From: Runella sp. SP2
GTDB taxonomy: Bacteria > Bacteroidota > Bacteroidia > Cytophagales > Spirosomataceae
Assembly (NCBI RefSeq): GCF_003711225.1
Contig: NZ_CP031030.1
Coordinates: 1,240,001 to 1,304,000, forward strand
Direction: 5' to 3'
DNA length: 64,000 nt
Shown: in pieces, positions 1-9,010 of the stretch
Position numbering within the stretch: the first letter of the stretch is position 1
Layout: each line of letters opens with the position of its first letter
The notes under the pieces: generated by a model
What the model was told of the DNA's origin: nothing
Seen by the model: only the letters and a program-made list of their open reading frames with translations
Databases searched by the model: none
Translations under genes and position numbers: made by a program

Positions 1-1
1 C

Positions 2-2779
2 GGAGGTGTAGTTGACCGCCAAACAGGGGGGAGTTTGCCAGCAGCAGGAAGTAATCTAAAGGGTTTTAACTGTAACTGGTACGGGACAACTTCGCCAGTA
101 ATTTCGACAGCCAACAGCTCAGAGCCGACGTATGCAGATTTGATTCCTGTTGCATTTGGTGGAAGTGCCACAAAGCCTGCGAACGCACCTGACATTGCGG
201 GGACAGCATCAGCCAATATTCAATATGCACCGTTCTTATCAACAGGTACGGACAACGACGGAGTTACTGTAGGTTTTCAGCCAGTTCCTGGTAGTTGCGT
301 ACCATGCGTAGGTACTGCCACAATTGGTTCTGCTACTACGATTTGTGAAGGGGGCAATGCGACTATAACCGTCACAGGAACGCCAAACACGAGTGTTACT
401 TATAGTATCAATGGTAGCGGAAGCTATACGTTAGCATTGAACGGGGCTGGAACGGGTAGTTTCAATACTGGAGCACTTTCGAGTACAACTACCTATACAC
501 TGGTAAGTGGTACAAATGGTAGCTGTACGTCAGCCCTAACTGGTTCGGTGGTAATTACGGTTAACTTGAACCATTCTATTGCATTGTCATCGGCAGTTGG
601 AACTGACGCGCAGGCTTCATGTATTGGAACGGCAATTGTCCCAATCACGTACACGTTGGGAGGGGCTGCGTCTGGAGCATCCGTTACTGGCTTACCTACG
701 GGGGTTACTTATGCGGTAAATGGGAATGTTCTTACAATCAGTGGAATACCAACTGCAAGTGGTGTATTTTCTTATAACATCGTTACGACAGGGCCTTGTG
801 TTACAACAAGTACTACTGGAACAATAACAATTAATGTGAAACCACAAATTAAAATTGTTGCGATTGGAACAGAGTTTGTAGAAGGCAACAATGCAACGTT
901 GTGCGATACAGACGGGAACTCTTCTAACAACACTCTGGCATCGACCATCACTACTAATTGCTTGTCAGGACCTGTACTTTGGCGTACCAAAATAGGCGCT
1001 GGAGCTTGGTCAGATTGGACTGCAACTGCGCCATCGTCACAGCCAAGTGATAATACAGAATACCAGTACCAAGCTTCATGTAATGCGTGTCCATCGACTA
1101 TTACCAACGCGATTTCGATTAAAATCAATTATCGTGCATCAATACCGCAAAATGTGTCAATGGTAGCTGACGGAACAACTATCCCAGCGGGGCAGTCGGC
1201 AACATTGTGTGATCAGGATGGTAATGCGTTGGTATTTAATGCGACTTGTGGAGCAGGTGAGGTGTTACTTTATTCGGTTGATGGAGGAGATTATTCAACA
1301 ACAATTCCTTCTCAGATTGTCGATGGAAACTTCCATAATTACCGCGTTCGTTGCCGTAAATCTGACGGAACACCTTCGTGTATTGAAACTGAGTCGGCGG
1401 TTATGACATTAAAGTTGACAACCATAAGCATTACGCCTACGGTTTCTATTACTCCGCTTAACAGTTGCACAACCTCAGCGACGTTTACAGGAAGCACAAC
1501 TTGCGGTAGTTTCACGACATTGTGGTACAATGCTGAAACCAATCAAGCGTTGCCAAATTTACCAACGACGCCACCGACAACCACTACGTCGTACTATGCT
1601 CGTTGTCGAAATGCTGAGGGTTGTTTGAGTACGCCTAGCAACACCGTTACTTACACAGTGCTACCTGTGAACGTAGCGCCCATCGTGACCGCAAGTGCAG
1701 AATCAGTATGTACAGGAACTTCGGTTACGCTTACTACAAATTGCCCAGCTGGCGCGAGTGTTTTGTGGAATACGTCCGCAACAGATGCCGTGTTGACGGT
1801 GGCATTCAACAACGCAATTACGCAATCCTACTCCGCGCAGTGTATTTTTGGTAATGGATGCCAAACGCCATTTAGTGAGCCTAAAAGTATCCTTTGGAAG
1901 TCTTTTGATATAACGCTAATCAACATTGGCCAAAGCCAATCGGCGGTTAAAGCGGCTAATGATAAATCGTTGTGGAGTAGTCAATTTATTACTAAGGATG
2001 GTGGTCCAGACTTGGATTTCAGTACCCAAGGTAATCCAACGATTTATTTTACGGAAAACTTAAATAAAACGGCTCCGCGTTATTGGACGATTCATGCCGA
2101 TGCTTGTGCTTTGGGGACAAATGGTTCGTTGACGTTTGATATGAGAGCAACGCCTGAAACAGGTGTAGTGCGTTCGTTCAATACGCACGAAAACAATGCT
2201 CCTTATTTTATGTACGCAAACCGCGAAGGCTGGACAGAGTTATATGCGCCCAACCACCCTGCTTATGGCTTCTATCAACTGAATGAACAGGGTCAAAATA
2301 TCTATGACGAAGGTTTGCCAAAAGGATTATACAAGCTTAGTGTTCGTTACTGGGATATGAAGGGTTGGGGAAGTATTTATCCAGCTACACGTCAAGCGCA
2401 GGGTAATGTGTTAGCCTACCAAGAGTTTTGGTTCCGTATTGTTTCAAAAGATGGACCAGGTCAAGGTGCTGCTCGGTCAGCGATGAGCGGTCAGCAGTTA
2501 GCAGACGGTGATTTGTCATCAAATTCTACTTCTTTCGCGCAAGTAATGCCAAACCCAGTGACGAAAGTGATGCGTTTGGGTATTCAAGGTGCCAAAGGGC
2601 AAAATGTGAAGGCTGAACTGGTCGATGTAGCGGGTCGCTCAATGTTAGAGCGTAAATTTGTGCCAGAAACGCAATCTCATCAAGAAGAGTTTGAGGTTGA
2701 AAAGTTGGTAGAAGGTATCTATTTCTTACGCGTAACCACCCCAGATAAGCAAGCAACGCTCAAAGTGGTGAAGTTCTAG
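2..2779 (+). CDS. Secreted Ig-like repeat protein with T9SS sorting domain, 5' truncated
   Basis: The reading frame is open to the left edge, so 925 residues of a longer protein are visible; a TTG at 35 is not a convincing start. The visible part is rich in Thr, Ser, Gly and Asn with Cys-containing beta-sandwich-like repeats (segments around VCTGTSVTLTT and TICEGGNATITV), as in bacterial Ig-like adhesins. The last ~80 residues form a type A T9SS C-terminal domain: PNPVTKVMRLGI, then AELVDVAGR, then GIYFLRV, ending LKVVKF. Proteins with this domain cross the outer membrane by T9SS and are anchored or released (family knowledge). A surface adhesin or other large surface protein is inferred. No catalytic domain is seen in this part. 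Confidence 0.85.
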   Translation, partial: GGVVDRQTGGSLPAAGSNLKGFNCNWYGTTSPVISTANSSEPTYADLIPVAFGGSATKPANAPDIAGTASANIQYAPFLSTGTDNDGVTVGFQPVPGSCVPCVGTATIGSATTICEGGNATITVTGTPNTSVTYSINGSGSYTLALNGAGTGSFNTGALSSTTTYTLVSGTNGSCTSALTGSVVITVNLNHSIALSSAVGTDAQASCIGTAIVPITYTLGGAASGASVTGLPTGVTYAVNGNVLTISGIPTASGVFSYNIVTTGPCVTTSTTGTITINVKPQIKIVAIGTEFVEGNNATLCDTDGNSSNNTLASTITTNCLSGPVLWRTKIGAGAWSDWTATAPSSQPSDNTEYQYQASCNACPSTITNAISIKINYRASIPQNVSMVADGTTIPAGQSATLCDQDGNALVFNATCGAGEVLLYSVDGGDYSTTIPSQIVDGNFHNYRVRCRKSDGTPSCIETESAVMTLKLTTISITPTVSITPLNSCTTSATFTGSTTCGSFTTLWYNAETNQALPNLPTTPPTTTTSYYARCRNAEGCLSTPSNTVTYTVLPVNVAPIVTASAESVCTGTSVTLTTNCPAGASVLWNTSATDAVLTVAFNNAITQSYSAQCIFGNGCQTPFSEPKSILWKSFDITLINIGQSQSAVKAANDKSLWSSQFITKDGGPDLDFSTQGNPTIYFTENLNKTAPRYWTIHADACALGTNGSLTFDMRATPETGVVRSFNTHENNAPYFMYANREGWTELYAPNHPAYGFYQLNEQGQNIYDEGLPKGLYKLSVRYWDMKGWGSIYPATRQAQGNVLAYQEFWFRIVSKDGPGQGAARSAMSGQQLADGDLSSNSTSFAQVMPNPVTKVMRLGIQGAKGQNVKAELVDVAGRSMLERKFVPETQSHQEEFEVEKLVEGIYFLRVTTPDKQATLKVVKF

Positions 2780-2798
2780 TTGAATAAATAGAATCTAT

Positions 2799-2836
2799 AA
2801 ACGAAAAACCCCTGCTGAGGCAGGGGTTTTTCGTTT
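2799..2836. terminator. Bidirectional rho-independent terminator
   Basis: Perfect 17-bp stem (2799-2815 with 2820-2836) and a TGAG loop. It has a GC-rich core and A/T-rich outer arms, so both strands end in a T run. It sits between two convergent genes and can serve both. Confidence 0.9.
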
Positions 2837-2852
2837 GTAAATAATTGATGTA

Positions 2853-4271
2853 CTATAACAACGTGCTTGGACATATATAATCTGAAATGGGGACTTTAGC
2901 TGTTGACTTTATGGCCGCAAATCCACCTACTACGTCCACAAAATTATCCCAACCTCTGGATTTTAAAATTGATGCTGCCAGCATACTGCGGTATCCGCCT
3001 GCACAATGCAGAACAAATGGTTTGTCTTTCGGAAATTCGGCTAAATGTTGGTTGATGGTATTTAATGGAATATTGATAACGCCCTCCACGTGTTCCGAAT
3101 CAAATTCACTCTTTTTGCGCACATCAATCACAATCGGCTGTTGCGTTGTGAACTGTTCTGCAAACTCTTCAGCGGTGATTCTATCGATGGTTTCGATGTC
3201 TTTGTTGGCAGATTTCCAAGCGTTAAAGCCACCTTTGAGATATCCCAATGTGTTGTCATACCCTACCCGAGAAAGACGAATGATGGACTCCTCCTCGCGG
3301 CCTTCGTCGGTCACTAGCAAAATCTCTTGTGTTACGCCAGGAATCATTTCACCGACCCATTGGGCAAAACTACCGTCGATGCCAATGTTGATACTGTTTG
3401 GAATAAATCCTTTGGCAAAGTCGGTTGCGTTGCGGGTATCGAGCACTAATGCTTGGGTTTCATTGGCTGCCGTCTCAAATTCTTCGGCCGAAAGCGGACG
3501 GTTTCCGCGGTCCATGATTGTATCCAAGCTTTCATACCCTTTGATGTTCATCAAAACGTTTTGGGGAAAATAGCCTGGAGGCGTTGTCAATCCTGTCAAC
3601 AATGACGTGATAAATTCTTCTTTTGACATGTCAGGGCGAAGGGCATAATTAAACTTCTTCTGGTTGCCGAGGGTATCGATGGTCTCTTTACTCATCATTT
3701 TACCACAGGCACTACCTGCTCCGTGGTTGGGATAAACGATGAGGTCGTCGCTGAGGGGCATGATTTTGTTGCGTAACGAGTCGAAAAGATAACCAGCTAG
3801 TTTTTCTTCTGTCAAAGCCGCAATGACGTGTTGTGCCAAATCAGGCCGACCAACGTCACCTATAAATAAGGTGTCTCCCGTAATTAGACCGTGCTCCTTG
3901 CCATTTTCGTCGATAAGCAGATAAGTTGTGCTTTCCATGGTATGTCCAGGCGTATGAATGACCTTCACGGTGCAGTCACCAACCTGAAAAAGTTGATTAT
4001 CTTCGGCAACAGTAGCTTCGTAGGCAGGTTTGGCAGTGGGACCAAATACAATGGTTGCTCCCGTTTTGTTCATCAAATCCAAGTGACCACTGACAAAATC
4101 GGCGTGGAAGTGGGTTTCAAAAACGTATTTGATTTTTGCCTTGTCTTTGGCCGCGCGGTCGATGTACGGCTGTACTTCGCGGAGGGGGTCAAAAATGGCA
4201 GCTTCGCCGTTGCTTTCTAAATAATAGGCCGCGTGGGCGATACATCCCGTGTAAATTTGCTCGATTTTCAT
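2853..4271 (-). CDS. MBL-fold persulfide dioxygenase-like protein with two rhodanese domains
   Basis: The start is taken at MKIEQIYTG (472 aa); an upstream in-frame extension does not look like protein of this family. Residues 1-~240 are a metallo-beta-lactamase fold: THFHADFVSGH (H54, H56, D58), H110 in HTPGH, D133 in TGD, and H183 in YPNHG. This matches the ETHE1/Blh/CstB group, which oxidises glutathione or protein persulfide to sulfite. Two rhodanese domains follow (~260-355 and ~365-465). The second keeps the active Cys (C423 in HCAGGYRS); the first has TDEGR at that loop and is probably inactive. A cytosolic role in sulfide or persulfide detoxification is inferred. It is convergent with the gene before it and divergent from recR. 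Confidence 0.88.
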   Translation of the reverse strand: MKIEQIYTGCIAHAAYYLESNGEAAIFDPLREVQPYIDRAAKDKAKIKYVFETHFHADFVSGHLDLMNKTGATIVFGPTAKPAYEATVAEDNQLFQVGDCTVKVIHTPGHTMESTTYLLIDENGKEHGLITGDTLFIGDVGRPDLAQHVIAALTEEKLAGYLFDSLRNKIMPLSDDLIVYPNHGAGSACGKMMSKETIDTLGNQKKFNYALRPDMSKEEFITSLLTGLTTPPGYFPQNVLMNIKGYESLDTIMDRGNRPLSAEEFETAANETQALVLDTRNATDFAKGFIPNSINIGIDGSFAQWVGEMIPGVTQEILLVTDEGREEESIIRLSRVGYDNTLGYLKGGFNAWKSANKDIETIDRITAEEFAEQFTTQQPIVIDVRKKSEFDSEHVEGVINIPLNTINQHLAEFPKDKPFVLHCAGGYRSMLAASILKSRGWDNFVDVVGGFAAIKSTAKVPISDYICPSTLL

Positions 4272-4308
4272 GTTGGGAAATGTGTTTTTATGTTGTGAAT
4301 TGTTGGGA

Positions 4309-4316
4309 CAAAAGTA
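4309..4316 (-). promoter_or_regulatory. Candidate -7 box for the MBL/rhodanese gene
   Basis: Minus-strand TACTTTTG matches the Bacteroidota -7 consensus TAnnTTTG about 38 nt upstream of the ATG. No clear -33 TTG at the ideal distance. Confidence 0.4.
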
Positions 4317-4419
4317 AGTGGTTACGCCACGGCCTTTTGTAACATCTCTCACACACAAAAACTGATTGTCGTCAGCTTTTGCCATTGTCATTGACAAGCG
4401 TTGAGCGCCCAAAAAGCCT

Positions 4420-4450
4420 TTGCAGAATGCTTTTACAATTCGTATTTTTG
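4420..4450 (+). promoter_or_regulatory. Promoter of recR
   Basis: TTG at 4420-4422, a 20-nt spacer, then TATTTTTG at 4443-4450, which fits the Bacteroidota TTG-N17-23-TAnnTTTG promoter at both elements. Transcription would start near 4457, leaving a leader of about 18 nt before the recR ATG. Confidence 0.55.
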
Positions 4451-4474
4451 TAAAATATTCGTTTATAGCTCTAC

Positions 4475-5080
4475 ATGAATTTTCCCTCCAAACTGATCGA
4501 AGAAGCCGTTAGTGAAGTAGCCAAATTGCCTGGTATCGGAAAAAAAAGCGCGCTTCGTATTGTGTTACACATGCTCAAACGGCCAGAAAAAGATGTTCAA
4601 AGCTTGGCGACTGCTTTGGTGGCAGTGCGGACAAAAACACAGTACTGCAAACAGTGTCACAATATTTCGGATGATGAGCTCTGTGGGGTATGCCTCAGTA
4701 CCAAACGCGACCGTAGTATTTTGTGCGTCGTACAAGACAGTCGTGACGTGTTGGCCATTGAAAATACGGGGCAATTTAATGGGTTATATCATGTACTAGG
4801 CGGGATAATTTCACCCTTAGAAGGGATAAGCCCGAGCGATTTGAACATAGAAAGTCTGCTTTCGCGCCTACAAAGTAATACCGAGGTCAAAGAAATTATT
4901 TTGGCCCTTAGCCCCACCATGGAGGGCGACACTACGTCGTTTTATTTGCAGAAAAAATTGAAGCCTTTTGGCGTAAAAACCTCAACCATAGCACGTGGCA
5001 TCCCTATTGGGGGGGATTTGGAGTATGCCGACGAAATCACCCTCGGGCGCAGTATCGTAAGCCGTATTAACTACGATTAA
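4475..5080 (+). CDS. recR: Recombination protein RecR
   Basis: 201 aa, the normal RecR length. N-terminal helix-hairpin-helix (LPGIGKKSALR, ~18-28), a zinc finger with C58, C61, C70 and C73, then a TOPRIM domain starting around residue 82 (CVVQDSRDVLAIE). C-terminal motifs ALSPTMEGD and ARGIPIGGDLEYAD are typical. RecR works with RecO and RecF to load RecA at gaps in daughter strands (family knowledge). It stands alone here, without the dnaX/ybaB neighbours common in other phyla. Confidence 0.97.
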   Translation: MNFPSKLIEEAVSEVAKLPGIGKKSALRIVLHMLKRPEKDVQSLATALVAVRTKTQYCKQCHNISDDELCGVCLSTKRDRSILCVVQDSRDVLAIENTGQFNGLYHVLGGIISPLEGISPSDLNIESLLSRLQSNTEVKEIILALSPTMEGDTTSFYLQKKLKPFGVKTSTIARGIPIGGDLEYADEITLGRSIVSRINYD

Positions 5081-5188
5081 GAAATACTTAAAAGTCTGTT
5101 TCTAAAATTTAGGTTTTTGTCAGTAGAATCTTGGATTTGGTCGCTTATTTGGCAGTATTTATTCTTAGTTGAATTGCCAAAGTACCCG

Positions 5189-5566
5189 ATGAAAAATTTT
5201 GCTCAGTACACCGTTGAGGATTTTGCAGCAGAACCACTTTTTATAAAGTGGGTGCAGCAACCTGACGATATGGAATTGAGTAATTTTTGGCAAGTTTGGC
5301 TCAATAATCATCCTTACAAATCAGATGAAGTGGAAGAAGCACGGGCATTGGTAGGCCAATTGTCGGATGCTTACATGGGTATGTCTGCCCAAGAGGTGCG
5401 TGGGCTTTGGAAGCGTGTGATTGAGACTGTAAACACCATTCCCGAAATTGACCCCCTCGATCAAGAAGTCAAACCATTGGCTTCTGCGCTTTATTTTATT
5501 CGCTGGTTTATTGCCCTAGTGGTAGGGGTTGCTCTCCTTGGTTTAATTATCTGGAAAATTTCTTAG
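5189..5566 (+). CDS. FecR-like N-terminal stub: cytoplasmic domain plus one membrane helix
   Basis: The ATG at 5189 (MKNFAQYTVEDF, 125 aa) is preferred over a TTG at 5117. Residues 8-57 resemble the cytoplasmic N-terminus of the FecR protein at 25651-26766 in this window: both have Y-x-(L/V)-E-D-F, then FW-x6-NP/HP, then an acidic helix with E-x-x-x-A-(K/R). A single C-terminal membrane helix (~102-123) follows, after which the protein ends. The periplasmic FecR and DUF4974 domains of true anti-sigma factors are absent. No sigma gene lies beside it; the next gene is susC, 312 nt downstream on the same strand. An anti-sigma or sigma-sequestering role is possible but inferred. Confidence 0.7.
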   Translation: MKNFAQYTVEDFAAEPLFIKWVQQPDDMELSNFWQVWLNNHPYKSDEVEEARALVGQLSDAYMGMSAQEVRGLWKRVIETVNTIPEIDPLDQEVKPLASALYFIRWFIALVVGVALLGLIIWKIS

Positions 5567-5698
5567 AAAAAAATTACATCGGCAAAAAAAGCCGATTGGT
5601 GTACTCAAACAACTTGTTGATATTAAAATAGTACAAAAATTTAGTCGATTGTTCAAAGTAAAAATAAAGGTAATATGCCTGAAAAAATGGAATAAAAC

Positions 5699-5706
5699 TA
5701 ACTTTG
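5699..5706 (+). promoter_or_regulatory. Candidate -7 box for susC
   Basis: TAACTTTG matches TAnnTTTG exactly, but no TTG lies at the expected -33 position. It would give a leader of about 165 nt that contains the AACGTT sites. Confidence 0.3.
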
Positions 5707-5727
5707 AGTTTGAAAAATACCATTTTG

Positions 5728-5751
5728 GCAACGTTCCCGATAACGTTTGCG
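5728..5751. promoter_or_regulatory. Pair of LacI-type operator-like sites
   Basis: CGATAACGTTTGCG (5738-5751) is close to the CGCAAACGTTTGCG palindrome typical of LacI/GalR-family operators. A second AACGTT at 5730-5735 lies 12 bp away, about one helical turn. No LacI-family gene is present in the window, so the regulator would act in trans. Confidence 0.35.
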
Positions 5752-5878
5752 TAGAATAATCTGGATAAAATATTGTCTGTTTTGAAGAGTAATCTTAAAC
5801 TCGAATGTGTTTCAAACCTATTAGTAAATACAAAAACCCAAAATAATTCTATCTCATTTAAAATCACCTTGACGAATC

Positions 5879-8800
5879 ATGAGGAAAATTTCTATCTTGT
5901 GTAGTGTGTGGGCGGCGGCTGTGGTGCTTAGTGCATCAGGGGCAGAGGCCAAAACCCCGCCAACAAATGGCAGTGGCGTGAGAGTAACTGCAACAGTGAA
6001 TGCAGATAAGACGGTGACAGGTAAGGTAGTATCTTCTGAAGATAATACCGCGATTCCTGGTGTAAGCATTGTCGTAAAAGGTACTACAACTGGGACTAAT
6101 ACTGACGCTGACGGTAATTTTAAGCTGACGGTAAAAGACAACAGCGCCGTGTTGGTTTTTTCGGCCGTTGGTTTTGAAAAGCAAGAAATAACTGTTGGAA
6201 ACCGTACAACGATTAATGTGACGTTTGTGGTTGACCAAAAATCACTGACAGAGGTAGTCGTTGTGGGTTATGGTACGCAAAAGAAAAGCCAAATGACTGG
6301 GGCTATTTCGCAAGTAACGGCCAAGCAAATTACAGAAATGCCTTTAACCAACTTGGGGCAAGCTTTACAAGGCCGTGCCGCTGGTGTTGACGTTTCACAA
6401 TCAGGTTCTAAACCAGGCGCCGCACCAAGAATCCTCATTCGTGGTCGTCGGTCATTTAATGCAGGAAACGATCCTTTGTATGTGGTTGACGGAATACCAC
6501 TTTCGGCAGGTTATGAGGATGTGAACCCTAACGACATCCAGTCTATAGAAGTGTTGAAAGATGCCACTGCCACTGCTATTTATGGAGCAAGGGGTGCAAA
6601 CGGAGTTGTTCTTGTAACCACAAAAAGAGGTGGAACTAAAGGAAAAACAACGGTTACGCTTGATACTTACGCAGGTGCTTCTAAGGCATATAGTAAATTG
6701 GAACTATTCTCTGGAGAGGAGTTTGCTGAATACGTACGTGAAGCATATAGAGCTACGGGCCTATACCGAGACGCCGCAGGAAATCCTGTTCCAACTGGCG
6801 TTGCTGACGCAGCGGCAGATGCCAAAGTAGCCGTTTTAGGAGGTGATCCTAACGTTGCAGCTGGTATTGCAGCTGGTAGAAATACCCAGTATCAAGATTT
6901 GATTCTTCGAACTGGAATGATGCAAAACCATACCATTGGTATTCAAGGTGGAAATGACAGAACATCATTTTATATCTCGGGCGGATTTTTCCAAGATAAG
7001 GGTATTACAAAACTCTTAGATTTTACCCGTAACTCACTTCGTGCAAACATTGACCACCAGGTAAATAAAAGGCTAAAGGTGGGTATATCGAGTTACATGA
7101 TGTATTCGATTAGAAATGGTGAAAACTTGAACCCTTACGGAAACACCTTAAATGCAAACCCACTTGGGGCTCCTTACAATGCCGATGGCTCTTTGATATT
7201 CGAGCCAACAAACGATGCCTTGTTATCTAATCCGCTTTCGGAGGTTGTAGATGGTGTTAATATTGACAACACGAAACGGTACAGAATTTTTAATTCTATC
7301 TATGCCGAAGTAAAAGTAATTGATGGCTTAACATACCGTTTAAACTTAGGACCTGACTTTACGATATCACGTTGGGGGCGTTTTATTGGTTCAGAAACAA
7401 ATGCCCGTCGTCGTGGGGATGCCCAAGCATTTAACGAAAATCGTTTTGGGTTTAACTTCACCATGGAAAACATCGTGAACTACAACAAAACCGTCGGAAA
7501 GCATACCTTTAACGTAACTGCTGTACAATCTATCCAAAAGGATAATTTTGAAAGATACAGAAGTGAAGTTCAAGGAATACCTGCTCAGGCACAGTCGTTT
7601 TATAGCCTAAACTCTGCAACGACCGTGTTTACACCTCAATCTTCCCTTACAGAATGGACGATTTCTTCTTTAATGGGGCGGGTAAACTACTCATTTGATG
7701 ACAAGTACTTGTTAACAGCAACAATACGCCGTGATGGTTCAAGCCGTTTTGGTGAGAATACAAAATATGGTAACTTCCCAGGGGTTGCTGTAGGGTGGAA
7801 TATCAGCAACGAAACATTCATGAAAGGTATTTCATGGGTGGATTTGTTGAAACTTCGTGCAGGTTGGGGACAAGTGGGGAACCAAGGGGTAGCACCCTAC
7901 CAAACGCAAGGGACTCTTCAACGTACCACTTATGCTTTTGGAGCAACAGGTGCATTTGGATTTAGACCAGGTACCATTAGTAACCCCAATTTGAGATGGG
8001 AGTCCACCTCAACTGCTAACGTCGGTTTAGACTTCTCTGTTTTCCGTGGTCGTGTACAAGGCTCATTGGAGTTTTATCAGACAAACACCAAAAGCCTTCT
8101 CTTAAATGATTTCTTGCCTGGTTCGGTTGGGTTTAACTTCTTTAGTAACAACGTGGGACATACCAGAAACTCAGGAATTGAATTTGGAGTTACTACGATA
8201 AACGTTAACTCAAAAAGTGGCTTTAAGTGGACAACAGACTTCCAATTTACTCGTAACAGAGAGGAAATCGTTGAATTGTACAATGGTAAAGTAGATGATT
8301 TAGGTAACAGATGGTTTATTGGTTATCCATTAAATACGTATTTTGACTTTAAGAAAGCAGGTATTTGGCAAACAAACGAGGCTGATTTGGCTAAATCGTA
8401 TGGCTCTGAGGTTGGACAAATCAAAGTACAGGATACAAACAATGATGGTAGAATTACGGCAGATGACAGGGTACTTATTGGAAATGACGTACCAAAATGG
8501 TCGGGTGGTCTTACCAATCGCTTTGAATTCAAAGGATTTGACTTGAGCTTCTTCTTGTTTGGTCGTTTTGGTAACACCATTTTGTCTGGTTTCCACAGAA
8601 ACCAATTGCAACTTGCGGGTCGTTATCAGCAGATTAAGGTTGACTACTGGACACCAAATAATCCTACCAATGAGTTCCCACGTCCAAAAAGTAATCAAGA
8701 GTTTCCAGTGTATAATTCAACGCTCTTTTACTATGATGGAACTTTCATTAAGCTAAGAAACATCAACTTTGGATATACATTTAGCAGTGCGATTGCTAAG

Positions 8801-8995
8801 AAAATTGGGGCAGAGTCGGTGCGTTTGTATGCATCAATACAACAACCTAAAATTTGGTCTTCTTACTTAACCAAGTACAACGGGGTAGATCCAGAGGCGG
8901 CTATTACTGGTTCGCCAACGGGTACAACGGAGGTAAACAGTGGAGTTACTCCTTCTACGACAGTAACTACGTTTGGTTTGAATGTTAAATTCTAA
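5879..8995 (+). CDS. SusC/RagA-family TonB-linked outer membrane protein
   Basis: 1038 aa. A signal peptide (~1-24) is followed by a carboxypeptidase-regulatory-like domain (~47-120: VTGKVVSSEDNTAIPG, DADGNFKL) and a TonB-box-like EVVVVGYGTQKK. A plug domain with the SusC signature follows (DVNPNDIQSIEVLKDA, then IYGARGANGV), then a long beta-barrel ending in FGLNVKF. SusC proteins import oligosaccharides or peptides across the outer membrane with TonB energy, capped by the SusD lipoprotein encoded 15 nt downstream. No glycoside hydrolase or regulator is adjacent, so the substrate is unknown. The LacI-type sites upstream suggest sugar control, but this is inference. Confidence 0.95.
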   Translation: MRKISILCSVWAAAVVLSASGAEAKTPPTNGSGVRVTATVNADKTVTGKVVSSEDNTAIPGVSIVVKGTTTGTNTDADGNFKLTVKDNSAVLVFSAVGFEKQEITVGNRTTINVTFVVDQKSLTEVVVVGYGTQKKSQMTGAISQVTAKQITEMPLTNLGQALQGRAAGVDVSQSGSKPGAAPRILIRGRRSFNAGNDPLYVVDGIPLSAGYEDVNPNDIQSIEVLKDATATAIYGARGANGVVLVTTKRGGTKGKTTVTLDTYAGASKAYSKLELFSGEEFAEYVREAYRATGLYRDAAGNPVPTGVADAAADAKVAVLGGDPNVAAGIAAGRNTQYQDLILRTGMMQNHTIGIQGGNDRTSFYISGGFFQDKGITKLLDFTRNSLRANIDHQVNKRLKVGISSYMMYSIRNGENLNPYGNTLNANPLGAPYNADGSLIFEPTNDALLSNPLSEVVDGVNIDNTKRYRIFNSIYAEVKVIDGLTYRLNLGPDFTISRWGRFIGSETNARRRGDAQAFNENRFGFNFTMENIVNYNKTVGKHTFNVTAVQSIQKDNFERYRSEVQGIPAQAQSFYSLNSATTVFTPQSSLTEWTISSLMGRVNYSFDDKYLLTATIRRDGSSRFGENTKYGNFPGVAVGWNISNETFMKGISWVDLLKLRAGWGQVGNQGVAPYQTQGTLQRTTYAFGATGAFGFRPGTISNPNLRWESTSTANVGLDFSVFRGRVQGSLEFYQTNTKSLLLNDFLPGSVGFNFFSNNVGHTRNSGIEFGVTTINVNSKSGFKWTTDFQFTRNREEIVELYNGKVDDLGNRWFIGYPLNTYFDFKKAGIWQTNEADLAKSYGSEVGQIKVQDTNNDGRITADDRVLIGNDVPKWSGGLTNRFEFKGFDLSFFLFGRFGNTILSGFHRNQLQLAGRYQQIKVDYWTPNNPTNEFPRPKSNQEFPVYNSTLFYYDGTFIKLRNINFGYTFSSAIAKKIGAESVRLYASIQQPKIWSSYLTKYNGVDPEAAITGSPTGTTEVNSGVTPSTTVTTFGLNVKF

Positions 8996-9010
8996 AAAGC
9001 ATTAATCATC

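Larger units (their letters stand above)
5567..5878. other. Non-coding leader region upstream of susC
   Basis: 312 bases without a gene. It is AT-rich and holds a short hairpin (ATCGGC/GCCGAT at 5578-5596, no T run), a candidate -7 box at 5699-5706 and two AACGTT-centred palindromes at 5728-5751. Nothing else recognisable was seen. Confidence 0.6.

Noticed and set aside
35-37. TTG as true start of the first gene
   Set aside because: The frame stays open to the window edge and there is no signal peptide after it; the gene clearly begins outside the window.
2887-3573. 228-codon plus-strand open frame opposite the MBL/rhodanese gene
   Set aside because: It lies wholly inside a strongly supported gene on the other strand and shows no recognisable protein motif.
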